Source: CANLBN01 sp965230205 (GTDB lineage Bacteria > Pseudomonadota > Gammaproteobacteria > Pseudomonadales > Cellvibrionaceae). Taken from it: a stretch of 64,000 nucleotides of DNA. The notes under the pieces were generated by a model. The model was not told the origin of the DNA and did no database searches. It saw nothing but the letters and a program-made list of their open reading frames with translations. Each line of letters opens with the position of its first letter. The first letter of the stretch is position 1. The DNA lies in assembly GCA_965230205.1 (NCBI GenBank), contig OZ245996.1:1984001-2048000 (forward strand), written 5' to 3'. Below are positions 1-8,874 of this stretch, piece by piece. A program made the position numbers and the translations under genes.

Positions 1-1
1 G

Positions 2-1177
2 CGTTCAAATGGCGATAAAGCCATTATCGAATACACGAATCGCTTTGATCGCCGCAAAATAACCTCTATCAAGGAATTAAAAATCACTACAGAGGCATTG
101 CAAGAAGCATTAAATGAGATTCCTGTTGAGCAGCGTGAAGCGCTGGAAATGGCGGCTGAGCGTGTAAAACGTTATCACGAACATCAGCGTCAGGATTCTT
201 GGCAATTTACAGAAGATGACGGTACTGTTCTTGGGCAAAAAATTACAGCAATGGATCGTGTTGGACTTTATGTACCAGGGGGTAAAGCGTCTTATCCTTC
301 ATCAGTACTAATGAATGCAATCCCTGCAAAAGTTGCCGGTGTTGCTCAGGTAGTTATGGTTGTACCTGCGCCCGATAATGAACTAAGCCCAATGGTATTA
401 GCCGCAGCGGCGATTGCAGGTGTTGATGAAATCCACACGATCGGCGGTGCTCAAGCGGTCGCAGCATTGGCCTATGGAACTGACTCTATCGCTAAAGTTG
501 ATAAAATTGTGGGGCCCGGCAATATCTATGTCGCAACAGCAAAACGAGCTGTCTTTGGCCAGGTTGCTATCGATATGATTGCTGGTCCGTCTGAAATTCT
601 GGTTGTCTGTGATGGCAATACTGACCCAGATTGGATCGCAATGGATTTATTTTCTCAAGCAGAACATGATGAGCAAGCACAAGCCATCTTAATCAGTACT
701 GATAATGCTTTTCTTAAGCAAGTAGAAAAAAGTATTGAAAAATTATTGCCAGATATGTCACGCAGCGAGATTATTCAGCAGTCTTTAGAGAACCGTGGAG
801 CGTTAATTCAGGCAAAAGATAAACAGGATACGATTAATTTAATTAATCGTATCGCACCAGAGCATTTGGAATTATCAGTGGCTGATCCAGAGAGTTATGT
901 CGATGAAATTCGTCATGCCGGTGCCATTTTTATGGGGCGTTACACGTCAGAAGCACTAGGCGATTATTGCGCTGGCCCTAATCACGTCTTGCCAACATCA
1001 GGTACGGCTCGATTCTCATCGCCTTTAGGTGTGTATGATTTTCAAAAGCGCAGTTCGATTATTCACTGTTCTGCAGAGGGTGCGAATACCTTAGGGAAAG
1101 TGGCTTCGGTATTGGCCAGAGGTGAATCACTTGAAGCTCATGCCAGATCGGCGGAGTATAGAATTAAGAAAGATTAA
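2..1177 (+). CDS. hisD: Histidinol dehydrogenase (5' end outside window)
   Basis: Catalyses the last two steps of histidine synthesis, NAD-dependent oxidation of L-histidinol to histidine. The reading frame is open from base 2 (RSNGDKAIIEYTNRFDRR), so the gene begins left of the window; the first in-frame start-like codon, TTG at 98, is internal. Family hallmarks are present in order: VGLYVPGGKASYPSS, GPGNIYVATAKR, DMIAGPSE, QAEHDEQAQA (zinc and catalytic region), APEHLEL and GPNHVLPT. In gammaproteobacteria hisD is normally followed by hisC and then degS/algW; here secreted-protein genes occupy that slot and a hisC-like gene lies about 15 kb away. A strong hairpin terminator follows the stop codon. 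Confidence 0.97.
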   Translation, partial: RSNGDKAIIEYTNRFDRRKITSIKELKITTEALQEALNEIPVEQREALEMAAERVKRYHEHQRQDSWQFTEDDGTVLGQKITAMDRVGLYVPGGKASYPSSVLMNAIPAKVAGVAQVVMVVPAPDNELSPMVLAAAAIAGVDEIHTIGGAQAVAALAYGTDSIAKVDKIVGPGNIYVATAKRAVFGQVAIDMIAGPSEILVVCDGNTDPDWIAMDLFSQAEHDEQAQAILISTDNAFLKQVEKSIEKLLPDMSRSEIIQQSLENRGALIQAKDKQDTINLINRIAPEHLELSVADPESYVDEIRHAGAIFMGRYTSEALGDYCAGPNHVLPTSGTARFSSPLGVYDFQKRSSIIHCSAEGANTLGKVASVLARGESLEAHARSAEYRIKKD

Positions 1178-1198
1178 AAATTTATATTGTTTTGAAAA

Positions 1199-1233
1199 AT
1201 AAAAAAGCCCAAGCTTTTGCTTGGGCTTTTTTA
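1199..1233. terminator. Bidirectional Rho-independent terminator between hisD and the secreted protein gene
   Basis: Perfect inverted repeat: AAAAAAGCCCAAGC, a TTTT loop, then GCTTGGGCTTTTTT. It carries A/T runs on both sides, so it can stop hisD (+) and the convergent gene ending at 1238 (-). Confidence 0.9.
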
Positions 1234-1237
1234 TTTC

Positions 1238-2239
1238 TTAATTGAATAGAAATAAGTTATATATAGGTGAACCTACTTCAAAAGGTGTTCCACTTAAGCT
1301 TCCACCAGTTTGGCTATCTACATTGTAATAGATAACTCTATTTGGGCCGCTACTACCTGAAGTGAATTGTTCTACAGTCCCTATGCCTTTAACTCTTATG
1401 CGCCCTGCGCCTCGTGAGCGATGCTCTACACGAAAAGGTGTTTGACCAAAATTAATGCCATTGGCTTCATAGCCTATTCCTAAGACATAGGTTCTTAAAA
1501 TGATACTATTGCTATTATGTGCTGATGTGCCAGTATATGATGTTGTATAGTTTGCAACATTTCTTATGGCGCCTTCCCCGTAGAAAATATCGGTAACTTC
1601 ATATGTTCGTGGACTTTGATCGACAATTGGAGTCAAAGTGCTCGGGTCGTAATTTATTTGACCGCCGGCATAAGTTGTATAAGAAGTATCGTCTGTGCCG
1701 TCAACAAATTTACTAATATAGATTATATCGCCATTCGAGCCCACTGTGACGCTGCCATATACTGCTAAGTAAGCAAAGGTTCGGTCAGCCCCATTTATTG
1801 TTAATGTTTGGCCATCGCTATTTTCGTAACGTAAGCGAAGGTTATAAGTAGTGGAGCCTGAGCCATCAGTGCTTTCTCTTCTAAGTACAACGATATTACG
1901 TGGTTGACCAGATTCAGAAAATGGCATACTAAACCCTTCATAATCTGCCGCAGTGTTATTGTTACTACTTCCTGAATTTTCCAAAGAGATCACGCGACTA
2001 TCTAAGTCGTCAATCTTAACAGTATTCTCATAAATAGAATAAATGTTAGTAATAACATCATCAGTATTCACTGATATATTTTCAGCATTTCTTTCAACCT
2101 GTTCTTCTAATGTTGCTGGTGCAGTTGTAGTGGTTGGTAGAGGAATATTAGGTGGGTCAAAATTGTCATCAGCGTGAGATAAAGAGGCTACGCCAGCTGA
2201 AATCATTAGCGTCATTAATAATGATAATCGCTTTTTCAT
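1238..2239 (-). CDS. Secreted protein of unknown function, paralogue of the upstream coiled-coil protein
   Basis: 333 aa with a clear Sec signal peptide (MKKRLSLLMTLMISAGVASLSHA). It continues with a Thr/Pro-rich stretch, a short heptad-like segment (about residues 43-88) and a roughly 235-residue C-terminal domain shared with the neighbouring 445-aa protein. Shared stretches include DYEGFS, GQPRNIVVLRR, YLAVYGSV, INFGQTPFRVEHR, IRVKGIG and YYNVDSQTGGSL. An AGGAAG ribosome site precedes the ATG. No enzyme motif is recognised; a beta-rich surface or extracellular role is inferred only from the signal peptide and composition. It forms one unit with the coiled-coil protein and the lipoprotein gene. 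Confidence 0.8.
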   Translation of the reverse strand: MKKRLSLLMTLMISAGVASLSHADDNFDPPNIPLPTTTTAPATLEEQVERNAENISVNTDDVITNIYSIYENTVKIDDLDSRVISLENSGSSNNNTAADYEGFSMPFSESGQPRNIVVLRRESTDGSGSTTYNLRLRYENSDGQTLTINGADRTFAYLAVYGSVTVGSNGDIIYISKFVDGTDDTSYTTYAGGQINYDPSTLTPIVDQSPRTYEVTDIFYGEGAIRNVANYTTSYTGTSAHNSNSIILRTYVLGIGYEANGINFGQTPFRVEHRSRGAGRIRVKGIGTVEQFTSGSSGPNRVIYYNVDSQTGGSLSGTPFEVGSPIYNLFLFN

Positions 2240-2296
2240 AAAATACTTCCTGAGTTTAGTGAATACAATATTGAAAACAGTTTGTTACTTATAAAT

Positions 2297-2325
2297 AAAA
2301 GCCCAAGTTGTTCTTGGGCTTTTTG
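2297..2325. terminator. Rho-independent terminator downstream of the coiled-coil secreted protein
   Basis: AAAAGCCCAAG, TTGTT loop, CTTGGGCTTTTT. The stem is nearly identical to the terminator at 1199-1233. It follows the stop of the gene at 2330 on the minus strand and separates it from the paralogue starting at 2239. Confidence 0.85.
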
Positions 2326-2329
2326 ACTT

Positions 2330-3667
2330 TTAATTTAAAAAGAATAATGTATGTAATGCTGAGCCCACGGTAAAAGGAGTTCCGGCGAGGCTGCCGCCTG
2401 TTTGGCCATCAACATTATAGTAAACGACTTGTGTTGGAGTTCCTGGAGCCGAAGCGGCAAATAGCTCTACTACGCCTATACCTTGTATTCTAATACGAGA
2501 TGACGTAATTGAATTTACAGTACGGTGTTCAACGCGAAAAGGAGTTTGGCCAAAGTCGATGCCATTTGCTTGATATCCTGTTCCTATAGTATAAGTCCGT
2601 TGCCTTAATTGAGAAGTGTTTGTCGTCGTAGCAGCACCTATATCATATGCTGTTGTATAGCGTCTAATATGATTTACATTGCCTTCATTAGAATGAATAT
2701 CAACAATATCGGAACTTATATCGCTAACACTAGCTTCTGCCAAGGTGGCAGTGTCATAAAATTTTGTAGCGGTTGAATAGTTCCTGTAGTTCACATCATC
2801 CATGGCTTCAATGTATCTATTAGGCTGGCTGGTGAGGGTGTTAGATCCATCTACATTAACATTACCATAAACGGCTAGATATTCGAATGTTTGATCTGTG
2901 CCGTTGATACTTATTGTTTCACCAGTATCATTTTGGTAGCGAGAGCGAACATTATAATAAACAGAACCACTGCCATTATCTCTTCTTAATATTACTATGT
3001 TACGTGGTTGACCAGTGGTAGAGAATGGTGTGCTAAAGCCTTCATAATCTGATGTAGGTCTTACGTTTGATTCAACAGCTGTAACGCGTTGGTCCAGATC
3101 TGTTACTGTGGTGCTCTCAAGGGTTGTAACACGAGAAGTTAAGCCGCTGATATCGGTATCATTTGCAGATATATCTGCAGAGTTATCTAGAATATCAGCG
3201 GCATTAGTTGTAATTGCAGTTGTATTTGTAGCCACTTGTGCCGAATTGTCAGGCTGTGCCTGAAGCGCTGCAATATCTGTATCATTAGCTGCTATGGCAG
3301 CTGTATTTGCAGATACTTGTGCGGAGTTATTAGGTAGACCGCTGATTGTTGTTTGTAGGCTTGTTATTGCCGTTGTATTCGCAGTTACCTGTGCTGAGTT
3401 ATCAGGTAATGCGGCAACTGTTGACTCTAATGTTGAGATTGAAGAAGTATTGCTTGCGATAGTCGTAGTATTATTAGCCACATTGCTTGTATTGGTTGCA
3501 ATGCTTAAAGTGGTTGCATCGATTAAATCAATTACTGACTGAAAATTTTCATTTACTTCAGATGCTAAGGCACGCTCGCCAGAAGAAAATACATGAGGGA
3601 CGCCCTGCGCAAAACTTAGCGATGAAGCTAGAGCTAACGTTGAAAATAAAAAAAACTGCTTTTTCAT
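2330..3667 (-). CDS. Secreted protein with N-terminal coiled-coil repeats and a shared C-terminal domain
   Basis: 445 aa from the ATG at 3667, chosen because it has a TAGGAAT ribosome site and opens a signal peptide (MKKQFFLFSTLALASSLSFAQ); a longer frame to 3802 would overlap the lipoprotein gene. After the signal comes VPHVFSSGERALASEVNENF, then about 150 residues of repeating units such as NNSAQVTANTTAITSLQ, NNSAQVSANTAAIAAN and DNSAQVATNTTAITTN. These resemble trimeric coiled-coil stalks of surface fibres. The last roughly 240 residues match the downstream 333-aa paralogue. A cell-surface or extracellular fibre is the likeliest reading, but no function is known to me. Confidence 0.82.
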   Translation of the reverse strand: MKKQFFLFSTLALASSLSFAQGVPHVFSSGERALASEVNENFQSVIDLIDATTLSIATNTSNVANNTTTIASNTSSISTLESTVAALPDNSAQVTANTTAITSLQTTISGLPNNSAQVSANTAAIAANDTDIAALQAQPDNSAQVATNTTAITTNAADILDNSADISANDTDISGLTSRVTTLESTTVTDLDQRVTAVESNVRPTSDYEGFSTPFSTTGQPRNIVILRRDNGSGSVYYNVRSRYQNDTGETISINGTDQTFEYLAVYGNVNVDGSNTLTSQPNRYIEAMDDVNYRNYSTATKFYDTATLAEASVSDISSDIVDIHSNEGNVNHIRRYTTAYDIGAATTTNTSQLRQRTYTIGTGYQANGIDFGQTPFRVEHRTVNSITSSRIRIQGIGVVELFAASAPGTPTQVVYYNVDGQTGGSLAGTPFTVGSALHTLFFLN

Positions 3668-3692
3668 AAATCTATTCCTAATTAAATATTTA

Positions 3693-3863
3693 TTATTGCC
3701 AGTTGGAATCATCCCAATTGGTGTCATCCCATGTTGCTCTTTCTGCAGTGGGTGCTGGGGTTGGGTCGGGATCAGAAGATCCACCGCCGCCTCCACCACC
3801 ACAGGCAGTGAGAACCGAAAAGCAGCCTATAAGTAATAGGTACTTAATTGCGCTTACATTCAT
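3693..3863 (-). CDS. Small lipoprotein with poly-Gly and Trp-Asp tail
   Basis: 56 aa starting at ATG 3863, preceded by GGAG; an ATG seven codons upstream lacks a better site. MNVSAIKYLLLIGCFSVLTAC ends in a type II lipobox (LTAC). Eight glycines minus one follow the cysteine, then a Ser/Pro/Asp linker and a tail of repeated tryptophan-aspartate units (TWDDTNWDDSNWQ). It lies 25 bp upstream of the 445-aa secreted protein on the same strand, so the two are probably co-transcribed. Membrane anchoring is predicted; function is unknown. Confidence 0.75.
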   Translation of the reverse strand: MNVSAIKYLLLIGCFSVLTACGGGGGGGSSDPDPTPAPTAERATWDDTNWDDSNWQ

Positions 3864-4141
3864 ACAATCTCCATTTAATGTCATTAAAAGAGTTAACGTG
3901 CAGGTTTAGAAAAGGTGGTTTACAGCAAAGATGGGTAAAGCTAATTGGGGCAGGTTTACTATCTACATCTACTGCTTCCTTGTACATTTTTATTGGTCCT
4001 GATAATCACTAAAGCTCATAACTAATTATCCGGCTAGCTTAATTGATTCTAATGAGCTGGTCAATAATTAATCGGTTGTTGGCTTTATATCTGTTTTTGC
4101 AACTATGCAGATATGAATATTAGTATTTTAAACGACTTTTT

Positions 4142-4157
4142 TGTGACGCGCATCACA
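4142..4157. promoter_or_regulatory. CRP-like palindrome (TGTGA-N6-TCACA)
   Basis: TGTGACGCGCATCACA matches the CRP/Vfr core exactly. It overlaps the last codons of degS and lies about 280 bp upstream of the lipoprotein start on the minus strand, the only gene it could plausibly control. No T-run follows it on the degS strand, which argues against a terminator. Confidence 0.35.
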
Positions 4158-5289
4158 ATTCTTTGGGTCTTTTGGCTGCGATAGCCGTTAGTAGCTGCTT
4201 TTGCCCATTGCGAATGGCGGTAATTTGAACTTTATCGTTTGGTCTGACTTGAGCAATCAGGTTCATGGCTTCACGGCCATTGCCAATCGCCTTGTCGTTG
4301 ATATGAGTAATGATATCTCCGGGTTGAAGGCCCGCTTGATCAGCGGGCCCATTGGGGTAGGCAATAGTGACTAATACGCCATTAGCCGTGCCTAAGTTGT
4401 AATTGCGAATAACATTGGGGTTGAGTGTTCTCGCCTCTATGCCTAACCAGCCTCTAATGGCTTCACCTGAGGTAATGATGTCATTCATGATATTAACAGC
4501 AATATCGGCTGGAATGGCAAAGCCAATCCCTATCGACGTGCCATCATTATTGCGATCAAGAATAGCAGTATTAATACCTAAAAGATTACCTTTGGTGTCT
4601 ATGAGTGCGCCACCTGAGTTGCCAGGGTTAATGGCTGCGTCAGTCTGGATAAAGTTTTCATAAACGTTGAGGCCAAGCCCGTGCCTTCCCGTAGCGGAAA
4701 TAATGCCTTGAGTTACTGTCTGGCCGACATTAAAAGGATTGCCTATTGCCAGTACAACATCGCCAATATGGGCACGCTGAGGTTCCCCTAGGATGATGGT
4801 CTGGATATTCCCAGCAGGGATTTTAAGGACGGCGAGGTCTGTTGCTTCATCTGAGCCGACAACGGTTGCTTTTAAATTGCGCCCATCGTAAAGGGTAACA
4901 AAGATTTCTTCTGCTCCGTCAATAACATGATAGTTGGTTAGTAGATAGCCCTCTTGGTTAACAATAACACCAGAACCTAGAGCAGAGGACATCCTCTGTT
5001 GCTTGGGGACATCGGCACTATTGAAAAAATGGCGGAATAAGGGGTCATCAAATAGTGGGTTACGGGGTAAATTAACCCGCTTGCGAGTCGAAATGTTAAC
5101 CACTGCTGGTGCTGCTTTGTTGACCGCGATGGCGTAAGAGGTTGGTTGATGCGAGCTGACAGGCATAAAAAATCCAATGACTTTTTGCCCAAATGCATAA
5201 CGTAACTCAGGTACCGCTAGCGTCACCCCTAGCCCAATTAATAAGCCGAATAGTATAGGGATTATGATGTAACTAGTAAGATGACGCAT
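4153..5289 (-). CDS. degS: Membrane-anchored periplasmic serine protease DegS/AlgW
   Basis: 378 aa HtrA-family protease that starts regulated proteolysis of the anti-sigma factor RseA/MucA during envelope stress. One N-terminal membrane helix (about residues 7-28) is followed by a trypsin-like domain with His in TNYHVIDGAEE, Asp in ATDLAVLKI and Ser in NPGNSGGALID, then a single PDZ domain (about 280-370, GWLGIEARTLN to QAGLQPGDIITHIN). One PDZ and a membrane anchor point to DegS rather than DegP. It sits 17 bp downstream of zapG, the usual gammaproteobacterial arrangement. Confidence 0.95.
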   Translation of the reverse strand: MRHLTSYIIIPILFGLLIGLGVTLAVPELRYAFGQKVIGFFMPVSSHQPTSYAIAVNKAAPAVVNISTRKRVNLPRNPLFDDPLFRHFFNSADVPKQQRMSSALGSGVIVNQEGYLLTNYHVIDGAEEIFVTLYDGRNLKATVVGSDEATDLAVLKIPAGNIQTIILGEPQRAHIGDVVLAIGNPFNVGQTVTQGIISATGRHGLGLNVYENFIQTDAAINPGNSGGALIDTKGNLLGINTAILDRNNDGTSIGIGFAIPADIAVNIMNDIITSGEAIRGWLGIEARTLNPNVIRNYNLGTANGVLVTIAYPNGPADQAGLQPGDIITHINDKAIGNGREAMNLIAQVRPNDKVQITAIRNGQKQLLTAIAAKRPKEL

Positions 5290-5306
5290 TCTATGACTTT
5301 GAAGTG

Positions 5307-5780
5307 CTAACCTACTTTAGGGGCGTCAGGCTTGGGATGGTCATCCTCTTCATTAAGACCAAATTTCTCGCTCAGCGTGCCCTCTTTACCTGGAGTTTTA
5401 GGTGCCCAATCTCTGGGTGGTTGAAAATCGCTCTCGTTCATTGATTGCTCAGTGAGTAGCTCATCGCCTTCTTCAGCATTTTTGAGCAATTGGCGGCTGA
5501 TATCGACATTGGCCAGTTTTAGTGCGTCGCTGGCAAGATGCTCATGTACATCCCTATAACTCTGGGTCAATGTATTCACAAGTTTAGCCGTTTGAGCAAA
5601 ATGTTCAGTCACTTCTTGTTGATATTCTGTTAAATGACTCTCTGCATCTTTTAGCTGAGTTTCCAGTGATTTAGCTTTTTGTTCCTGTGGCGACAATACG
5701 CGGCTGAGTAGTGCACCAATAATGCACCCAACGACCAGGCTAATGACGGCTGCGCTGATTAATGTATAAAGTGAAAACAC
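5307..5780 (-). CDS. zapG: ZapG/YhcB-type envelope protein (DUF1043)
   Basis: 157 aa starting with GTG at 5780, spaced correctly from AGGAG. One N-terminal membrane helix (LYTLISAAVISLVVGCIIGALLS) is followed by a long acidic coiled coil carrying the family segment YQQEVTEHFAQTAKLVNTLT. The tail is Pro/Asp/Lys-rich. YhcB/ZapG proteins link cell division with envelope synthesis. The degS neighbour is conserved in the family, supporting the call. Confidence 0.88.
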   Translation of the reverse strand: MFSLYTLISAAVISLVVGCIIGALLSRVLSPQEQKAKSLETQLKDAESHLTEYQQEVTEHFAQTAKLVNTLTQSYRDVHEHLASDALKLANVDISRQLLKNAEEGDELLTEQSMNESDFQPPRDWAPKTPGKEGTLSEKFGLNEEDDHPKPDAPKVG

Positions 5781-6154
5781 AAAATTCTCCTGAGATTCTA
5801 GTTAATTTAAGCTAAAAAGCTGTTCCATATGCTTTTTAGGTGTCGATTGAGCTTATAACACTTGGGGTAAGCCTCTTTGATTTCTCAAAATGGCTGTTAG
5901 TTATGATGTTTGCTTATTATACGTGCTCTAGTCAATAAAAGCTGATAACAATTTCTGCTTATTTCAGGTCCAGTATAAAAATAGATAGTATTCAAATATC
6001 GATTCGGCCTGTCGATAACGTCAGGTGCTGAGTATAGCGCGACAAACTATGACAATCCTAATGTAAATAGCCTCTTGTCAACGATCGGTGGCCTAGCTAC
6101 AGTAGCCCACCAAGGTACTATCTCGTTATTTGGCTCGTTATTTGGATGTTGTTT
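5781..6154. other. Intergenic region between divergent zapG and zapE
   Basis: 374 bp of AT-rich sequence with no convincing ORF, RNA gene or strong hairpin. It must hold the promoters of the zapG-degS pair (-) and of zapE (+), but I cannot assign -35/-10 boxes with confidence. Confidence 0.5.
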
Positions 6155-7267
6155 ATGAATTTATCCCCCCTGCAACGCTACCAGCAGGATCTAAACGAAT
6201 CAGGCTTTACTTACGATGCTGCACAGCAATTAGCGGTAGAAAAGCTGGACTCGCTTTATGGCAGGTTAATTAATGCTCATGAACAAGAGCAGAGTTTTTT
6301 GCCAAAAATGTTAAAAGCATTTGGTTTTGGTGGGGCAATGCAGCCTGAGAAAGGGCTTTATTTTTGGGGTGGCGTAGGTCGGGGCAAGACTTATCTCATG
6401 GATATTTTTTATGAGAGCCTGCCTTTTGAGAGGAAAATGCGTGTACATTTTCATCGTTTTATGCGCCGGGTTCATCAAGAGTTAAAATCATTACAGCAAC
6501 AAAAAAATCCATTGGATGTTGTTGCTCAACGTTTAGCTGATGAGGCCAGAGTCATTTGTTTTGATGAGTTTTTTGTTTCTGATATTACAGATGCCATGAT
6601 ACTGGCTTCCCTGTTAGAGGAACTATTTAATCGTGGTGTTTCTTTAGTCGCCACATCGAATATTGTGCCTGATGGGCTTTATAAAGACGGTTTGCAAAGA
6701 GCACGTTTTTTGCCAGCGATTGATTTGCTCAATCAACACACTGAAGTGGTTAATGTTGATGGTGGCACAGATTATCGTCTGCGCTTACTAGAGCAGGCAG
6801 AGCTCTATCATTGGCCTTTGGATAAGGGTGCTGATGTTAGTTTGAAGGCTAGTTTTGAAAGTTTAGTGCCAGATATTAATGAAGTTGTAGAGAATATTGA
6901 CTTGGATATTGAAGGTCGGGCAATCAGGGCGCGTTACCATGCAGAAGATGTGGTTTGGTTTGATTTTCTCGCGCTATGTGATGGCCCTCGATCACAAAAT
7001 GATTATATTGAAATTGCGATGGAATATCATGAAGTGTTAATTTCAGATATCCCTGAACTAACGGAACAAAGGGAAGATCAGGCGCGACGTTTAATCAATT
7101 TGGTCGATGAGTTCTATGATCGTAGTGTTAAACTCATTATCTCTGCTGAAAAGCCTATTCATGAATTGTATAGTGGTAGTCGTTTAGTGTTTGAGTTTGA
7201 GCGCACAATGAGCCGCTTACTCGAAATGCAAAGTCATGAATATTTGGCGCGGCCCCATAAACCATAA
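6155..7267 (+). CDS. zapE: Cell division protein ZapE (AFG1-like ATPase)
   Basis: 370 aa from ATG 6155 (GGA eight bases upstream); an in-frame ATG at 6146 would add three residues and cannot be excluded. Walker A is GGVGRGKTYLMD and Walker B is VICFDEFFVSD, followed by the sensor-like ATSNIVPDGLYKDGLQR typical of the AFG1 family. ZapE is an FtsZ-interacting ATPase that acts at the division ring under stress. The gene stands beside zapG-degS, as in many gammaproteobacteria. Confidence 0.94.
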   Translation: MNLSPLQRYQQDLNESGFTYDAAQQLAVEKLDSLYGRLINAHEQEQSFLPKMLKAFGFGGAMQPEKGLYFWGGVGRGKTYLMDIFYESLPFERKMRVHFHRFMRRVHQELKSLQQQKNPLDVVAQRLADEARVICFDEFFVSDITDAMILASLLEELFNRGVSLVATSNIVPDGLYKDGLQRARFLPAIDLLNQHTEVVNVDGGTDYRLRLLEQAELYHWPLDKGADVSLKASFESLVPDINEVVENIDLDIEGRAIRARYHAEDVVWFDFLALCDGPRSQNDYIEIAMEYHEVLISDIPELTEQREDQARRLINLVDEFYDRSVKLIISAEKPIHELYSGSRLVFEFERTMSRLLEMQSHEYLARPHKP

Positions 7268-7315
7268 TCTCGAATTAATATCTTGTGCAGTGAAGATAAT
7301 AAACAGGAATGACCT

Positions 7316-8017
7316 GTGACATTTCAGAAAATATTACAACTTCCCTGTCATTGTGTAGTTGCAGCTTCAATAACTTCTATATCCATAGACGGTAAGTTAT
7401 CTCTGCTCTCAAATGATGAGGTGCAACGCGCAAACCGTTTTCGTCGAGAGGAAGACAGGCAGCGTTATATTCTTGTCCATGCTCTTAAGCGTTATTGTTT
7501 ATCTCATTTGCTAAATATTGATGCCGCTCAGTTGGTTTTTTCGAGTGGTGATAAAGGTAAACCTTTTTGCAAAAACATAAACGCCCCTTTCTTTAATATT
7601 TCTCATAGTGGTGATTGGGTGTTGTTGGGTGTTTCTTCCCAAGGTGATGTTGGTGTTGATGTAGAAGTTTCAGGCCGAAAAGTGAGTGATGCTGTTGCTA
7701 ATTATGCGTTAACAAAAAAACAACTTATTGATGTTAATCAGTCAAATACACCTCATCATCAGTTTATGATTTATTGGACTCAAAAAGAGGCAATTAGCAA
7801 AGCCTTAGGCTTGGGTTTGTCGATAGACTTTCAAACAGTAGAGTGTTCCGGTAGTTTGGGTGATAGTATTTCAAAACATTCAGATGAAACTCTGTATGTG
7901 CATAGTCGACTTTCAGGGAGCTATATGTTTTCTGTAGCCTCCACTGCAAAGGAGTCTTCAACATTTTATCAGCTTCGTTCATGGGAGAAAGAAGAGCTAT
8001 TACTTGAACCAATGTAG
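7316..8017 (+). CDS. 4'-phosphopantetheinyl transferase, Sfp/AcpT type
   Basis: 233 aa from a GTG start preceded by CAGGA. It transfers 4'-phosphopantetheine from CoA to the serine of a carrier protein. The Mg/CoA motifs are visible: GDVGVDVEV (about residues 109-117) and the WTQKEAISKALG helix (about 154-165). The length fits the Sfp group rather than the shorter AcpS. No polyketide or peptide synthase gene lies nearby, so the target carrier protein is unknown; it may serve fatty acid synthase ACP or a synthase elsewhere. It begins 48 bp after zapE. Confidence 0.88.
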   Translation: MTFQKILQLPCHCVVAASITSISIDGKLSLLSNDEVQRANRFRREEDRQRYILVHALKRYCLSHLLNIDAAQLVFSSGDKGKPFCKNINAPFFNISHSGDWVLLGVSSQGDVGVDVEVSGRKVSDAVANYALTKKQLIDVNQSNTPHHQFMIYWTQKEAISKALGLGLSIDFQTVECSGSLGDSISKHSDETLYVHSRLSGSYMFSVASTAKESSTFYQLRSWEKEELLLEPM

Positions 8018-8133
8018 GAAGACGATGCCAAATACTTCAGAATGAGCTAATATATTACAAAAATATGTAACTATTATAACTGTCGAAATTTTTAATAGTT
8101 ATCTTTGACATATAAATAAACAGGCTTATACGA

Positions 8134-8862
8134 TTGATAGATATTCACTGTCATTTTCTACCCGGTATTGATGATGGGCCCGATACGCTAGAAGAATCAT
8201 TAGATCTGGCTCGCTTGGCTGTGAAAAATGGCATAACACATACGGTTATTACTCCGCATATTCATGCCGGCCGTTGGGAAAATACCTCACCTATCATTAA
8301 AGCGATCGCTTTAGATTTTAAACGCGCATTATTAGAGCACGATATTCCTTTGCAGGTCGGTGTTGCTGCAGAGGTGCGCATAGGTATTGAGATAATGGAT
8401 CAAATTAATAATCGCCAGATCCCTTTTCTGGGGCGTTGGGGCAATAAAAAAGTGATGTTATTGGAAATGCCTCATAGCCATGTGCCTATGGGAATTGAAC
8501 GCATGGTAAGTTGGTTATTGGAGCGCAATATTTTGCCAATGGTTGCTCATCCTGAGCGGAATAAAGATATTCATCGACGCTTAAGTAAGCTTGATCCATT
8601 AATTGAAATGGGGTGTTTATTTCAAGTGACGGCAAGTTCTGTTGCCGGACAATTTGGTGAGCCTTCGAGAACACGGGCTATTCAACTGCTCGAAAAAGGT
8701 GTTGTCACTGTTCTAGCATCCGATGCACATAATATAAAGTACCGCCCCCCCGAACTTCATCGTGGTCGAGATGCGGCGGCAGAAATTATTGGTGAAGATG
8801 GTGCTTATCGTTTAGTGCTTGATAATCCATGGGCAATTGTTTGCGACCAATTTGCCACATAG
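8134..8862 (+). CDS. PHP-domain phosphatase, CpsB/YwqE-like
   Basis: 242 aa starting with TTG; the protein begins directly with the metal-binding motif IDIHCHFLPGIDDGP. Further PHP motifs are TPHIHAGRW, AHPERN and LASDAHN. CpsB/YwqE members are Mn-dependent tyrosine-protein phosphatases that act on capsule/exopolysaccharide kinases. No capsule genes are present here, so the substrate is unproven. It converges on pgi with a 12-bp gap. Confidence 0.82.
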   Translation: MIDIHCHFLPGIDDGPDTLEESLDLARLAVKNGITHTVITPHIHAGRWENTSPIIKAIALDFKRALLEHDIPLQVGVAAEVRIGIEIMDQINNRQIPFLGRWGNKKVMLLEMPHSHVPMGIERMVSWLLERNILPMVAHPERNKDIHRRLSKLDPLIEMGCLFQVTASSVAGQFGEPSRTRAIQLLEKGVVTVLASDAHNIKYRPPELHRGRDAAAEIIGEDGAYRLVLDNPWAIVCDQFAT

Positions 8863-8874
8863 TTTTTTGTTTAT

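Noticed and set aside
3100..3500. CRISPR-like repeats
   Set aside because: The periodicity comes from protein-level coiled-coil repeats (NNSAQV...), not from exact DNA repeats with unique spacers.
2330..3802. 490-aa start for the coiled-coil protein
   Set aside because: The extra 45 residues overlap the lipoprotein gene in another frame, while Met46 starts a signal peptide with a good ribosome site.
3294..3909. Plus-strand ORFs opposite the coiled-coil and lipoprotein genes
   Set aside because: They are antisense shadows of repetitive coding sequence, with no ribosome sites and low-complexity products.
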